Below, piece by piece: positions 17,128-26,657 of a stretch of 64,000 nt of DNA (positions within the stretch are counted from its first letter, which is position 1; each line of letters opens with the position of its first letter). The position numbers and the translations under genes were made by a program. The notes beneath the pieces are model-generated. The model saw only the letters and a list, made by a program, of their open reading frames with translations, was not told where the DNA came from and did not search any database. This DNA is from Clostridiales bacterium S5-A14a (GTDB lineage: Bacteria > Bacillota > Clostridia > Peptostreptococcales > Anaerovoracaceae), in NCBI GenBank assembly GCA_000758905.1, contig JRNA01000008.1:62001-126000 (forward strand). The letters run 5' to 3'.

Positions 17128-18438
17128 CTACAAATCCTGAGTTTGCTTTTGTTTTTCTTTCATCCATTCTTTTGCCTCTGCAATCCGCAGTTGTCTGCAG
17201 CTGCAAACGCCTTCTTCCGTAACGCAGGTGTCGGAACAAATATTGCATTTGTATTCGGGCTCTAGATAGTCACTCTCAAGTCCAGCTTCATCAAGCAATT
17301 TCTGTTTTTTTGTCTTAAGTTCCTCTATCAATCTATCATACTCAGCTCGTGTTGCTGCGCCGCCTCTAGAGCCTTTGATAATTCTTTCCCTGTATGCTTC
17401 CTGAAGTTTTCTTTCCGTATCCTTTATTTCTGGATAATCTCTAAAGAGTCTAATAGAACGGTTTTTCGCCTGTTCCTGGGCTTCTCCCCTTATAAATCTG
17501 AGGTATTGTTCTAGAATGCTCGGTGTAATCTCAATGTCCTGGTTTGCTTTTTCCTCTTTTTGATTTTGTTCATTACGCCATCCTTCCAAAACCTTGTTTA
17601 CATAATTGAAGTTAGGTTCTCGGATACCAGTAGTTTTCTTACAAGCACTCAAGATGCGTTCAAGTGAATACCCTTCATCATCTATCCACCTGTTCATCAT
17701 CTCTTTTTCGCCCTGATTTGGAGGTCTATCATAACCGAAAAGATTTTTCATGATAACAGAATATACGAAATATCTTTCGTCGTGTTCCCGAACAAAATTC
17801 ACTGCCGATTCTTTATCTCTTATTCCTTTTTCAAGCCAGTTCTCGACAACCCTTACAATATAGCGCATATCGCCCTTTTTTCGGCTGTTCGAATACTGCG
17901 CTGCATAGTCTATCATATCGACAGCGGCATGTTTTTCATTTATCAAACGAATAATAGACTCAAATCCGTATGTGGTCATGTTAGTGCCTATTATTTTTTC
18001 AATATTCTTGATGAGCGCCTTTACTTCTTCATTCCCAAAAACGTTTTCTGTTTCAGCTTTTTTGTTGTCTTCTCCCTGGCTAATGCCTGCACTGTCATCA
18101 TCGGAGTCAAGCCCTATGGAATAAAATCTATTTTTTAATTTGAGAAATTGCACGGAAAAATCAAGCTCTCCGTCATCTCCGATGTATAGCCTCTTAATTG
18201 CGCCCATAGTTTCCCAGTATTCCCAGGCCTTAAGGACTTTGTCTTCAGTAATGCCAAGTGTCGATGCCATTACCTTAGTTTCGAGTGTCATATTATTCTG
18301 ACTGCACATCGCGCCGAAGAGATATACCTTCACATAATCGCTTGGAGCGCTTACAATATATTCGCTTATAAATAAATTCTCAATCGCTGTATCCTTGAGA
18401 AAAAAATCATTGGTCGATTCAATTACATATTTCATCAT
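17128..18438 (-). CDS. DnaD-like primosome protein with C-terminal loader-type zinc module
   Basis: A 436-residue protein. The N-terminal ~110 residues are a DnaD winged-helix domain (FLKDTAIENLFISEY, GITEDKVLKAWEYWE). A DnaB/DnaD C-terminal domain (about 155-290) ends in the helical GYSLERILSACKKT and NFNYVNKVLEGWR motifs. The last ~75 residues form a coiled coil and a cysteine cluster: C398, C401, C405, C412 and C414 in CxxCxxxC and CxC spacing. That tail resembles the N-terminal zinc-binding region of DnaI/DnaC-type helicase loaders, but no AAA+ domain follows. It overlaps dnaB by 4 bases, which supports a role in delivering the helicase at the origin. Confidence 0.8.
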   Translation of the reverse strand: MMKYVIESTNDFFLKDTAIENLFISEYIVSAPSDYVKVYLFGAMCSQNNMTLETKVMASTLGITEDKVLKAWEYWETMGAIKRLYIGDDGELDFSVQFLKLKNRFYSIGLDSDDDSAGISQGEDNKKAETENVFGNEEVKALIKNIEKIIGTNMTTYGFESIIRLINEKHAAVDMIDYAAQYSNSRKKGDMRYIVRVVENWLEKGIRDKESAVNFVREHDERYFVYSVIMKNLFGYDRPPNQGEKEMMNRWIDDEGYSLERILSACKKTTGIREPNFNYVNKVLEGWRNEQNQKEEKANQDIEITPSILEQYLRFIRGEAQEQAKNRSIRLFRDYPEIKDTERKLQEAYRERIIKGSRGGAATRAEYDRLIEELKTKKQKLLDEAGLESDYLEPEYKCNICSDTCVTEEGVCSCRQLRIAEAKEWMKEKQKQTQDL

Positions 18439-19766
18439 ATTCCCCTAAGCGCACTCTCGCTTGTAAGGTTCACAAACTCTGTATACTCTGATCTCCATCC
18501 AAGCTTGATTGTTCCTGTCGGGCCTGCCCTATGCTTTGCTATATGGAGTTCTGTGATGCCTTTTTCATCAGACTCATCGCCGTTATAATATTCATCGTTA
18601 TATAAAAACATAACTATATCGGCATCCTGCTCTATGGAGCCGGACTCTCTCAGGTCTGAAAGCAGGGGTCTTTTGTCGGTTCTGGCCTCAGGGCCTCTGG
18701 AAAGCTGTGAAAGCACTAGGAAGGGGCAATCCATTTCCTTGGACATGAGTTTAAGACTCCTCGATAATTTGCTGACTTCTTGTTGGCGGTTTTCACCTTC
18801 GGCTTCCATCAACTGCAGATAGTCAACTATAACGAGGTCCAAACCTTTTTTTGCTTTGAAACGCCTGCATTTATTCTTCATTTCAAGTATTGAAATTGCA
18901 GCTGTTTCGTCAATTGCAAGCTTGCTGTTGCTTAAATCATCTACGGCTTGATTTAGCTGCTCCCAATCTTCTATCATCAAATCGCCAGTTCGTAATTTGG
19001 TAGAGCTCACACGAGCCTCCATTGAATGCAGTCTAGATCCAAGTTCTTCTTTCGCCATTTCCAGGGAGAAAATGAGAACCGATTGTCCTCTCTTTGCAAT
19101 GTTTTTCGCGATGTTTAAAGCAAGCGCAGTCTTTCCCATTCCCGGTCTTGCTGCAATAATATTTAGAGTACCCTTTTGAAGCCCTCCTATGCGATTATCA
19201 AGATCTATAAATCCAGTTTCAACCCCTACATTTCCTTCGTTTTTACATGCCTCGTCTATTCGGGTCATATTCGCAATCAGAACTTCACTTATCATAGTGT
19301 AATCGCGTTTTTGGCGAGCCTGTGCAATCTCAAAAATTGCGCTTTCAGCATTTTCAAGTATTGTTTCTGCTGGGAGATTGGCATCATAACTTTGCGTTTC
19401 GATATCGCCCGAAATCTTAATTAACGAGCGCAAAACAGCTTTACTATGAATTATCTTTGCGTACTCCGATGCGTTGGAAACAGACGGAACATCAGATGAG
19501 AGACTTCCGATATAAGCTCTGCCTCCCACAGTTTTAAGTGTTCCTCTTTTGCTCAGTTGCTCCGATACGGTAATTTGATCAATTGGTGAACTTGCCTTCG
19601 CCAAATCAACAATCGCCGCGAAAATTTCTCTATTATGCGGATCGTAGAAATCTTCTTCCTTGGCATAATCTGAAACATCGGTGAACGCTTCTTCTCCGCG
19701 CAAAAGAATTGCGCCAAGTGCTGTTCTCTCAGCATTTAAGTCTTGTGGTGGGATTCTACCTGCCAT
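18435..19766 (-). CDS. dnaB: replicative DNA helicase
   Basis: Hexameric 5'-3' helicase at the fork (called DnaC in Bacillus). The N-terminal domain (PPQDLNAERTALGAILL) is followed by the RecA-like domain with Walker A ARPGMGKTALALN, Walker B DLVIVDYLQLM and the SRGPEARTDKRPLLSDLRES motif. 443 residues, normal, no intein. It overlaps the rplI stop by 1 base and the DnaD-like gene by 4 bases, so the three are translated as a unit. Confidence 0.96.
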   Translation of the reverse strand: MAGRIPPQDLNAERTALGAILLRGEEAFTDVSDYAKEEDFYDPHNREIFAAIVDLAKASSPIDQITVSEQLSKRGTLKTVGGRAYIGSLSSDVPSVSNASEYAKIIHSKAVLRSLIKISGDIETQSYDANLPAETILENAESAIFEIAQARQKRDYTMISEVLIANMTRIDEACKNEGNVGVETGFIDLDNRIGGLQKGTLNIIAARPGMGKTALALNIAKNIAKRGQSVLIFSLEMAKEELGSRLHSMEARVSSTKLRTGDLMIEDWEQLNQAVDDLSNSKLAIDETAAISILEMKNKCRRFKAKKGLDLVIVDYLQLMEAEGENRQQEVSKLSRSLKLMSKEMDCPFLVLSQLSRGPEARTDKRPLLSDLRESGSIEQDADIVMFLYNDEYYNGDESDEKGITELHIAKHRAGPTGTIKLGWRSEYTEFVNLTSESALRGI

Positions 19767-20215
19767 TATGCTTCCTCTTTAACTTCAACTGTAAATTTGC
19801 CAGTTACTTCAGGATAAAGTTTTGCTTCAACAGAGACTTGACCCAGTTCCTTTATTGGACTGTCCAAAACAATTTTTCTTCGATCAATCTTGATTCCTAA
19901 CTGTTCTTCAATCGCTTCTGAAATGTCCTTATTAGTTATCGAGCCGAATAGTCTTCCACCTTCTCCAGCTTTGGTCTTTATTACAACACTCACCTTTGAT
20001 AGTTTGTCCGCTATTTTCTCAGCCTTTGCCTTTTCTTCAGCTTCGTTTTCCCTCTGGATTTGTTTCTGCTTTTCAAGGTTTCGAACATTTCCCTCAGTAG
20101 CTTCTACAGCAAGACCTCTTGGTATAAGCATGTTTCTTGCGTATCCAGGACTTACTTTGATAACATCTCCTGCCTTACCTGTTCCCTTTATATCTTTTTT
20201 TAATATTACTATCAT
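19766..20215 (-). CDS. rplI: 50S ribosomal protein L9
   Basis: The N-terminal rRNA-binding domain (MIVILKKDIKGTGKAGDVIKVSPGYARNMLIPRG) is followed by a long connecting helix rich in Glu and Lys and a C-terminal domain. 149 residues, normal. GGAGGATAG precedes the ATG. It lies between the gdpP homologue and dnaB, the same gdpP-rplI-dnaC order as in Bacillus, and is separate from rpsF-ssb-rpsR at 42 kb. Confidence 0.97.
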   Translation of the reverse strand: MIVILKKDIKGTGKAGDVIKVSPGYARNMLIPRGLAVEATEGNVRNLEKQKQIQRENEAEEKAKAEKIADKLSKVSVVIKTKAGEGGRLFGSITNKDISEAIEEQLGIKIDRRKIVLDSPIKELGQVSVEAKLYPEVTGKFTVEVKEEA

Positions 20216-20282
20216 ATCTATCCTCCATATCCTGCATTACATTATTTTGCATTATATTACATCGTTATTTTGTTGTGCTATC

Positions 20283-22100
20283 CTACGAAATATCGAGCAC
20301 CAACTCTTTAACTTTTTCTAGGATTTCATCAGGTGACAAATCATCCGACTGGGCTCCTGCAGTTGTTAAATGTCCTCCGCCTCCAAGTTTTTCCATAATA
20401 ATTTGCACATTCATATCTCCGAGTGAACGTGCACTTATAACCGTTGTTCCCTGCTGATTCCTTCCTGCAACAAAAGAGGCTTTGATGCCTTTGATTGTCA
20501 GCAGTTCGTCGGCGACTGTGGAATTTATTACCTGAGCATCCTCATTCTTGCCCTTGCAAATTGACATTGCAATACCCTCATCATAGAATTTCGCATCACT
20601 GATGCATCTAGATTTAATTTTAAATGACTCAAGATCGGTCTGGAAAAAACGCTTAACTTCTGTGGTATCTGCACCAGACCTTCTTAGGTATGCCGCCGCC
20701 TCAAAGGTTCTGACACCTGTCTTTACTGCAAATCTGTTTGTATCGATTGTCATTCCGGCAAGCAAAGCTTCTGCCTCGAGTTTAACTAAAAGTTTCTTCT
20801 CTCCGGAATACTGCAAAATCTCTGTTACTAGTTCTGCCGTAGATGATGCATATGACTCAAGGTAGTGCAGTGTAGGATTTTTGATAAAATCTTCTGCCCT
20901 TCTGTGGTGGTCAATGACGACGATGTTCTTAGCTTTCTCGAGAAGTTCAGGGCAATCCACATAACTAGCCCTATGAGTATCAACAACTATTACAAGTGAA
21001 TTCTCTCCTATTTGTTCAAGTGCTTTTTCACCGTTTGCAAACTTATATGTTTCCATATCTTCTGCACTTTGGTATATATCTTTTAAAGATTTGTTTACGG
21101 TTGAAACAACAATGGTTATATCTTTGTCCTTATCCTCAAGTTTACAGATTCTAAAAACACCCAATGAAGATCCAAAAGCATCCATATCTGCATTCCTGTG
21201 ACCCATAATAAAAATTTGATCACTCTGAGAAATCAGGACTTTCAATGCATGTGCTATAATTCTAGATTTACCCTTATTTGATCTCTCTCTTGCTTGAGTT
21301 TTTCCACCATAGTAAGTCGTTTTATCATCTGTTTTAACAACAGCTTGATCTCCACCTCTACCGAGTGCCAGATCGATCGCGCTGTTTGCAAGGTTCTCCG
21401 TTTCTTGCATATCATCAGCGCTTATACCAATTCCCATGCTTAAACTCAATGGAAAATCAGCACCAGTATCCACATTTCTAACCTTATCGAGTATCTCGAA
21501 TTTATTTTCAATCGCTTGTTCTAATTTATAAAATGGGAAAAAAAGTAAAAATTCATCTTCCTTTATTCTATTAAGGGAAGCCTTCATCTCTTGAGACCAT
21601 TCCGTTATTAAAGCTATAATTGAATTTATTGCTTGGTTTCTCTGTTCAATGGACACTCTATTTTGAAGTTCTTCATAGTTATCAATGCTGATTCTGCCCA
21701 TGCAGTTTCTATTTTCTATGTATTTTAGACGAAGTTCTTCAAGATCAGTTACATCTTCAAATGTAACAAGATAAGAGTCTGATTCTGTATCCCTTACAAT
21801 CAATCTAAATATACAGCCATTTCTTTCAATAGTAACGTATGTATTCTCAAGAGATATTTCTTCTAGCGTTTCAAGTTTAACTCCTGTTAAGCCAAAAAAA
21901 TCCATATCTTCAAGAGCATCATACAAGAAAACTCTATCTATAAACTGATTTGCAGAAACAATTTTACCATTTTTGCCCACAACACATGTTGGAAATGGGG
22001 AATCTATACCCTTAATAGAGTTCAGGTTCTCTTTATTTTCAGTCTTTTTAAAATTTGTTGTTGTCAAACTTGTCTTTTTATCTGTTTCATCAACTGCCAT
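20283..22100 (-). CDS. gdpP: GdpP-type c-di-AMP phosphodiesterase without membrane segments
   Basis: A 605-residue protein with a PAS-like region (about 34-125), a degenerate GGDEF-like region (about 135-265; no GGDEF motif), then DHH (about 285-445) and DHHA1 (to the end). DHH metal residues are seen in GHRNADMDAFG (300-310), DTH (374-376) and DHH (397-399). The C-terminal GGGGHLTTAGA motif is present. The family hydrolyses cyclic di-AMP to pApA. Normal GdpP begins with two transmembrane helices; here residues 1-35 are charged and polar, so the enzyme should be soluble. GGAGG supports the ATG, and a parS site lies just upstream. Confidence 0.87.
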   Translation of the reverse strand: MAVDETDKKTSLTTTNFKKTENKENLNSIKGIDSPFPTCVVGKNGKIVSANQFIDRVFLYDALEDMDFFGLTGVKLETLEEISLENTYVTIERNGCIFRLIVRDTESDSYLVTFEDVTDLEELRLKYIENRNCMGRISIDNYEELQNRVSIEQRNQAINSIIALITEWSQEMKASLNRIKEDEFLLFFPFYKLEQAIENKFEILDKVRNVDTGADFPLSLSMGIGISADDMQETENLANSAIDLALGRGGDQAVVKTDDKTTYYGGKTQARERSNKGKSRIIAHALKVLISQSDQIFIMGHRNADMDAFGSSLGVFRICKLEDKDKDITIVVSTVNKSLKDIYQSAEDMETYKFANGEKALEQIGENSLVIVVDTHRASYVDCPELLEKAKNIVVIDHHRRAEDFIKNPTLHYLESYASSTAELVTEILQYSGEKKLLVKLEAEALLAGMTIDTNRFAVKTGVRTFEAAAYLRRSGADTTEVKRFFQTDLESFKIKSRCISDAKFYDEGIAMSICKGKNEDAQVINSTVADELLTIKGIKASFVAGRNQQGTTVISARSLGDMNVQIIMEKLGGGGHLTTAGAQSDDLSPDEILEKVKELVLDIS

Positions 22101-22115
22101 TATTGCCTCCGGTAT

Positions 22116-22131
22116 TGTTTCACGTGAAACA
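22116..22131. promoter_or_regulatory. parS site
   Basis: Perfect match to the palindromic ParB-binding site TGTTTCACGTGAAACA. It lies between the parB stop (22148) and the gdpP start (22100). Confidence 0.95.
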
Positions 22132-22147
22132 CAACTAAAGTCTCCGT

Positions 22148-23053
22148 CTATTTCACTGATCTAAGAAGATCGATAAGTCTATTCAACTCATCATCTCCAT
22201 AGTATTCAATCTGTAATATCCCCTTCTTGCCCTTGGTTGATATAGAAACTTTTGTTCCGTATATTTCTTTTAGTTCTCTCTCGACCTGCAAAACATTAGC
22301 ATCCTTAATTGCTTTACTCTTTTCAGTCTTTTTAGTCTTAAAGTTATTTGCAAGTTCTTCTGTTTTTCTTACAGATAGACCTTCATTTATAATTCTATTG
22401 CATAATTTTTCTTGATATTGTTTATCCTTTGCTGCCAGAAGAGCTCTCCCATGACCTGGTGAAATCTGTCCATTTGCAAGTTTCTCCTGTATGTTTTGAG
22501 GTAGCTTTAAAAGTCTTAAGGCGTTTGTAATATACGGCCTGCTCTTGCTTACGCTTCGACTTACTTCCTCCTGAGTAAACCCATATGTTTCTATCATTTG
22601 CCTAAGCCCTTCAGCCTCTTCAATGGAATTCAGGTCTTCTCTTTGCATATTTTCAATGATAGCGATTACCATATTTTCTTCATCGGTAAAATCCCTGATT
22701 ATTGATGGGACTTTCTCTAGACCAGCTGCTCTTGCAGCTCGCCATCTTCGCTCACCAGCAACTATTTCATATCTTTCATTATCGATCTTCCTTAAAACAA
22801 GTGGCTGAATAATTCCATGTTCTATAATTGAGGAAGCCAATTCTTGAATTTTTTCTTCATTAAAGTGCTTGCGGGGCTGATTATCGTTCGGTTTTATGTC
22901 ATTTATATTTATATACATTACCTTATCAATCGAAGTTGAATCTTTTTCATCCGAAAACTCCGAATTTTTATTTTGTGAAGATTCAACAATGGGAGCTCTG
23001 TTGTCAAAAAGAGCATCAAGACCCTTGCCAAGACCTCCTTTTTTATTTTTCAT
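22148..23053 (-). CDS. parB: chromosome-partitioning protein ParB (Spo0J type)
   Basis: CTP-dependent DNA clamp that loads at parS and spreads. It opens MKNKKGGLGKGLDALFD, the normal ParA-stimulating tail. The CTP-binding ParB/Srx region includes VAGERRWRAARAAGLEKVP. The helix-turn-helix (TQEEVSRSVSKSRPYITNALRLL) contacts parS, and a C-terminal dimerisation domain follows. The ATG at 23053 has GGAGG 9 bases upstream and overlaps parA by 11 bases. An earlier in-frame start at 23128 would lie wholly within parA and adds no family sequence. 301 residues. Confidence 0.95.
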   Translation of the reverse strand: MKNKKGGLGKGLDALFDNRAPIVESSQNKNSEFSDEKDSTSIDKVMYININDIKPNDNQPRKHFNEEKIQELASSIIEHGIIQPLVLRKIDNERYEIVAGERRWRAARAAGLEKVPSIIRDFTDEENMVIAIIENMQREDLNSIEEAEGLRQMIETYGFTQEEVSRSVSKSRPYITNALRLLKLPQNIQEKLANGQISPGHGRALLAAKDKQYQEKLCNRIINEGLSVRKTEELANNFKTKKTEKSKAIKDANVLQVERELKEIYGTKVSISTKGKKGILQIEYYGDDELNRLIDLLRSVK

Positions 23054-23825
23054 TACGCTCCGCCTCCCATTCCAAAAACTCATTTGCAAAATCCATGTAT
23101 GCCTCGGCACCCTTTGATTTAGGATCATATTCAGTTATAGCCATACCATAACTTGGAGCTTCTGCAAGTCTTATATTCCTTGGTATGACAGTAGAATAGA
23201 CTTTTGAACCAAAATATTTTTTCACTTCTTGTACAACCTGTGCAGATAGATTGGTTCTACCATCGAACATACTTAAAATTACACCTTCGATTTCGAGATT
23301 TTTATTTAGATTCTTTTTAATCAAATCTATTGTATTTACAAGCTGGCTAACACCTTCAAGAGCATAAAATTCACACTGAATTGGTACTAAAACACTTTCA
23401 ACAGCAGTAAGTGAATTAATCGTAAGCAATCCTAAAGAAGGCGGGCAATCAATAAAGATATAGTCGTAATCATCTCGAACCTGTTCAATTGCATTCTTTA
23501 GCCTTTGTTCTCTTCCCTCAAGAGCAACCAGTTCAATTTCAGCGCCTGCTAAATCAACGCTAGCAGGTATTATATCAAGACCCTTGATAGAAGTGCCTCT
23601 GATAGCATTTTTCGTTTTAAAATTGTTATCAATTAAAAGTTCATAAACTGTATAATCTAGATCTCGCTTTGAAATCCCAACTCCGCTTGTACTATTGCCT
23701 TGAGGATCTATGTCCAGCATCAATACTCTCTTATTCTTCATAGCCAAGCAGGCTCCCAAATTAATATTAGTTGTGGTTTTCCCTACTCCGCCCTTTTGAT
23801 TAAAAATTGCTATTGCTTTGCCCAA
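23043..23825 (-). CDS. parA: chromosome-partitioning ATPase ParA (Soj)
   Basis: Deviant Walker A ATPase; KGGVGKTT at residues 11-18, with the signature lysine K11 and K16. DIDPQGNSTSG and FIDCPPSLGLL are the switch and Walker B regions. 260 residues, chromosomal short form without an N-terminal regulatory domain. It works with ParB to segregate origins and regulate DnaA. The start codon is TTG (23825), supported by AGGAGG 8 bases upstream. A parS site is about 100 bases upstream. Confidence 0.95.
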   Translation of the reverse strand: MGKAIAIFNQKGGVGKTTTNINLGACLAMKNKRVLMLDIDPQGNSTSGVGISKRDLDYTVYELLIDNNFKTKNAIRGTSIKGLDIIPASVDLAGAEIELVALEGREQRLKNAIEQVRDDYDYIFIDCPPSLGLLTINSLTAVESVLVPIQCEFYALEGVSQLVNTIDLIKKNLNKNLEIEGVILSMFDGRTNLSAQVVQEVKKYFGSKVYSTVIPRNIRLAEAPSYGMAITEYDPKSKGAEAYMDFANEFLEWEAERNEK

Positions 23826-23924
23826 AACACTGTCCTCCTAAAACAAATACTGTCCTTAATTATACTACAAATCCCTTATTTTTGCCACAAAAATGCTATT
23901 TCTAGATATTCCACCTAGATATAT

Positions 23925-23940
23925 TGTTTCACGTGAAACA
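23925..23940. promoter_or_regulatory. parS site
   Basis: Second perfect TGTTTCACGTGAAACA palindrome, in the 148-base gap between rsmG and parA, about 6.9 kb from the nearest DnaA box. Confidence 0.95.
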
Positions 23941-23973
23941 TTAAGTCCTCTATTGCTAAAAACTAGAGGAAAG

Positions 23974-24645
23974 CTATCTTATTTTCTTACAAATGACTGC
24001 ATTGTGTTTTAACTCACCAAAAGATAAATCTTGCACCCTGATCATTTCACCGCCGAGTTTTTTTATAGTTTCTTTCGCTTCCTGAAGTTCTTCTTCAATA
24101 CTCGGTCCTTTCAATGCAACAAGGAAGCCGCTCATCTTTACATTTGGCAGAGTATATTTTGCAAGTTTACTCATATTTGCTACAGCCCTTGCAATTACAA
24201 GGTCAGCACCATTTTCAAAAGGATGGCTCAACGATAAATTCTCTCCCCTTGCATGTACTGCAGAAACATTATTTAACTGCAGAAGATCAATCCCTTCATT
24301 TACAACTTTAATCCTTTTAAGAAGCGAGTCAACAAGCAAGAATCTCTTTTCTTTAGCCAAAACTGCAAGAGGAATCCCCGGAAAGCCTGCACCTGTTCCT
24401 ATATCAATAACTGCTTCCGACTTAGTGAATTCTGGTAGCTTTGAAATTATCATGGAATCGATTAAATGTTTTTTGATAAATTCTTCATCGTCCATTATTG
24501 CTGTTAGATTTATATGCTGATTGCGGTCCAATATATAGTTCATATATATAACTAGCTTTTCAGCATCCTCAAAACCTATTGGAATGCCTATTTCACTTGA
24601 AAAATCAATAAGTTTTTGAATGTTTTCTGAAGAGTTATTCTTCAT
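23974..24645 (-). CDS. rsmG: 16S rRNA (guanine527-N7) methyltransferase
   Basis: Methylates G527 in the 530 loop of 16S rRNA (formerly GidB). SAM-binding segment [17 protein letters not shown], with the downstream [12 protein letters not shown] and [12 protein letters not shown] motifs. 223 residues, normal. Its start lies within the end of mnmG (11-base overlap), the conserved gidA-gidB pairing. Confidence 0.95.
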   Translation of the reverse strand: MKNNSSENIQKLIDFSSEIGIPIGFEDAEKLVIYMNYILDRNQHINLTAIMDDEEFIKKHLIDSMIISKLPEFTKSEAVIDIGTGAGFPGIPLAVLAKEKRFLLVDSLLKRIKVVNEGIDLLQLNNVSAVHARGENLSLSHPFENGADLVIARAVANMSKLAKYTLPNVKMSGFLVALKGPSIEEELQEAKETIKKLGGEMIRVQDLSFGELKHNAVICKKIR

Positions 24646-26596
24646 TTTTGGTTCTCCTCTTTTTGCTTAACCATATCATTAAAACATTTATATCAGCAGG
24701 AGAGACACCCGAAATCCTTGACGCTTGACCTAGAGAGATTGGTTTTATCGCATCAAGTTTCTGAGCCGCTTCTATTCTCAGTCCCTCTATTTTAGAGTAA
24801 TCAATATATATATTCAATTTCTTGTTTTCAAGTTTTTTAAATCTCTCAACCTGAGCTAATTGTTTGTTAATATATCCTGCATACTTGATACTTACTTCCA
24901 CTTCCATTTTTTCGTGCCTTGTTAGGCTCGGCCATTCAATGGAGTTATCATCTAGTATCGATGCCATCATCGCATATGTAATCTTAGGTCTCTTCAACAT
25001 CTCCGAAAGTAAAATAGAACCTGAAACCAGTGTATTCCCAGTTTCTTCCATTATTTTGTTCGCTACCGGAGGCTTAACACTAGTGTTTTCAAGTCTTCTA
25101 ATCTCATTCTCGACATTTTTCTTTTTTTGAAGATACTTTTGATATCTATCATTATTAACTAATCCAATCTGGTATCCAAGCTCAGTCAAACGTGTATCAG
25201 CGTTATCTTGCCTCAGAATAAGCCTATATTCCGCTCTGCTGGTCATAATTCTGTAAGGTTCATTAGTACCTTTTGTCACGAGATCGTCGATTAGAACGCC
25301 AATATAAGCCTCGTTTCTTTTCAAAACAAGTGGATTTTTTTCTTTTACAAACTGCGCTGCATTAATTCCTGCTATAAGACCCTGCGCTGCCGCCTCCTCA
25401 TAACCCGAGCTACCATTAAACTGTCCAGCACAAAATAGCCCCCTTACGTTCATATGTTCAAGAGATGGCTTTAGATCGATTGGATCAATACAATCATACT
25501 CAATCGCGTATGCCGGTCTAGTAATAATCAAATCCTCGAGCCCTGGTATTGTTCTATAGAAATCATACTGAACATCCTCTGGAAGACTGCTTGACATGCC
25601 CTGGATGTACATCTCCTCTGTATCAAGACCTTCAGGCTCAATAAAGGTTTGATGTCTCTGCTTATCTGCAAATCGATTTACCTTATCTTCTATCGACGGG
25701 CAGTATCTTGCTCCGATTCCTTCAATTTCTCCACCAAATAGAGCAGATCTGTGAAAATTACGTCTAATAATGTCATGCGTTTTCTCATTTGTATATGTAA
25801 GCCAGCACGAAATCTGATCTTTTTCCAATGAATCGTTCATAAATGAAAACGGTACAATCTCCTCGTCCCCCTTCTGCTCAGACATCTCCTCAAAATTTAG
25901 TGACGAAGAAAGACACCTTGCAGGCGTGCCTGTTTTGAATCTACGCGTTGAAATTCCAATGGATTTTAGATTGTCAGCAAGTAACATTGATGGAGAAAGC
26001 CCATTAGGCCCGCTAAAATACGAGGAGTTCCCAATAAATATTTTGCCACGCAAAAATGTGCCAGTACACAAAACAATTGCCTTGCCTTCGTATATGCTAT
26101 GAGTCTGCGTAACGACACCCTTGACATTTCCATTCTCCACAAGAAGTTCAACAATCTCGGCCTGCTTGAGGAAAAGATTCTCCTGTTTCTCAAGCGTTTT
26201 TTTCATCTCCGTATGGTAAAGTGCTTTGTCGGCCTGCGCACGCAAAGAATGAACCGCCGGTCCCTTTGAAGTATTAAGCATTCTGCTTTGAATAAAGGAT
26301 TTATCAATATTAATGCCCATTTCGCCACCAAGTGCATCAATTTCTCTAACCAAATGGCCCTTTCCTGTGCCTCCAATTGAAGGGTTGCACGGCATCATCG
26401 CGATTGCCTCTAGATTCATCGAAAAAAGACAGGTCTTAAGTCCCATACGCGCTGAAGCTAGGGCAGCTTCACAGCCTGCGTGCCCCGCACCAACGACGAT
26501 CACATCGAATCTATCCATAAGGTTCTTTTCTTTTTCATTCATATCTTTATTAGCCATATTCTCTGTCTTCTCTGAAATATATTCTGATTTGTTCAT
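24635..26596 (-). CDS. mnmG: tRNA uridine-5-carboxymethylaminomethyl modification enzyme MnmG
   Basis: FAD/NADH partner of MnmE in modifying U34 of certain tRNAs. FAD motif [21 protein letters not shown] near residue 32, [23 protein letters not shown], then the insert and C-terminal helical domain ending in [20 protein letters not shown]. 653 residues with an N-terminal charged extension of about 25 residues. The start at 26596 has AGAGGT upstream; the internal ATGs at 26557, 26542 and 26518 have poorer sites. A copy of the dispersed word is at 25430-25439. Confidence 0.95.
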   Translation of the reverse strand: MNKSEYISEKTENMANKDMNEKEKNLMDRFDVIVVGAGHAGCEAALASARMGLKTCLFSMNLEAIAMMPCNPSIGGTGKGHLVREIDALGGEMGINIDKSFIQSRMLNTSKGPAVHSLRAQADKALYHTEMKKTLEKQENLFLKQAEIVELLVENGNVKGVVTQTHSIYEGKAIVLCTGTFLRGKIFIGNSSYFSGPNGLSPSMLLADNLKSIGISTRRFKTGTPARCLSSSLNFEEMSEQKGDEEIVPFSFMNDSLEKDQISCWLTYTNEKTHDIIRRNFHRSALFGGEIEGIGARYCPSIEDKVNRFADKQRHQTFIEPEGLDTEEMYIQGMSSSLPEDVQYDFYRTIPGLEDLIITRPAYAIEYDCIDPIDLKPSLEHMNVRGLFCAGQFNGSSGYEEAAAQGLIAGINAAQFVKEKNPLVLKRNEAYIGVLIDDLVTKGTNEPYRIMTSRAEYRLILRQDNADTRLTELGYQIGLVNNDRYQKYLQKKKNVENEIRRLENTSVKPPVANKIMEETGNTLVSGSILLSEMLKRPKITYAMMASILDDNSIEWPSLTRHEKMEVEVSIKYAGYINKQLAQVERFKKLENKKLNIYIDYSKIEGLRIEAAQKLDAIKPISLGQASRISGVSPADINVLMIWLSKKRRTKNEE

Positions 26597-26657
26597 ATAA
26601 TTAGACCTCTAAACTTTTCAAATAGATCTCTATTTACCTTTTATCATGCAAGCGTGC

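Noticed and set aside
23054-23128. 25-residue N-terminal extension of ParB
   Set aside because: It lies wholly within the parA coding sequence, has no ribosome-binding site as good as GGAGG before 23053, and does not resemble ParB.
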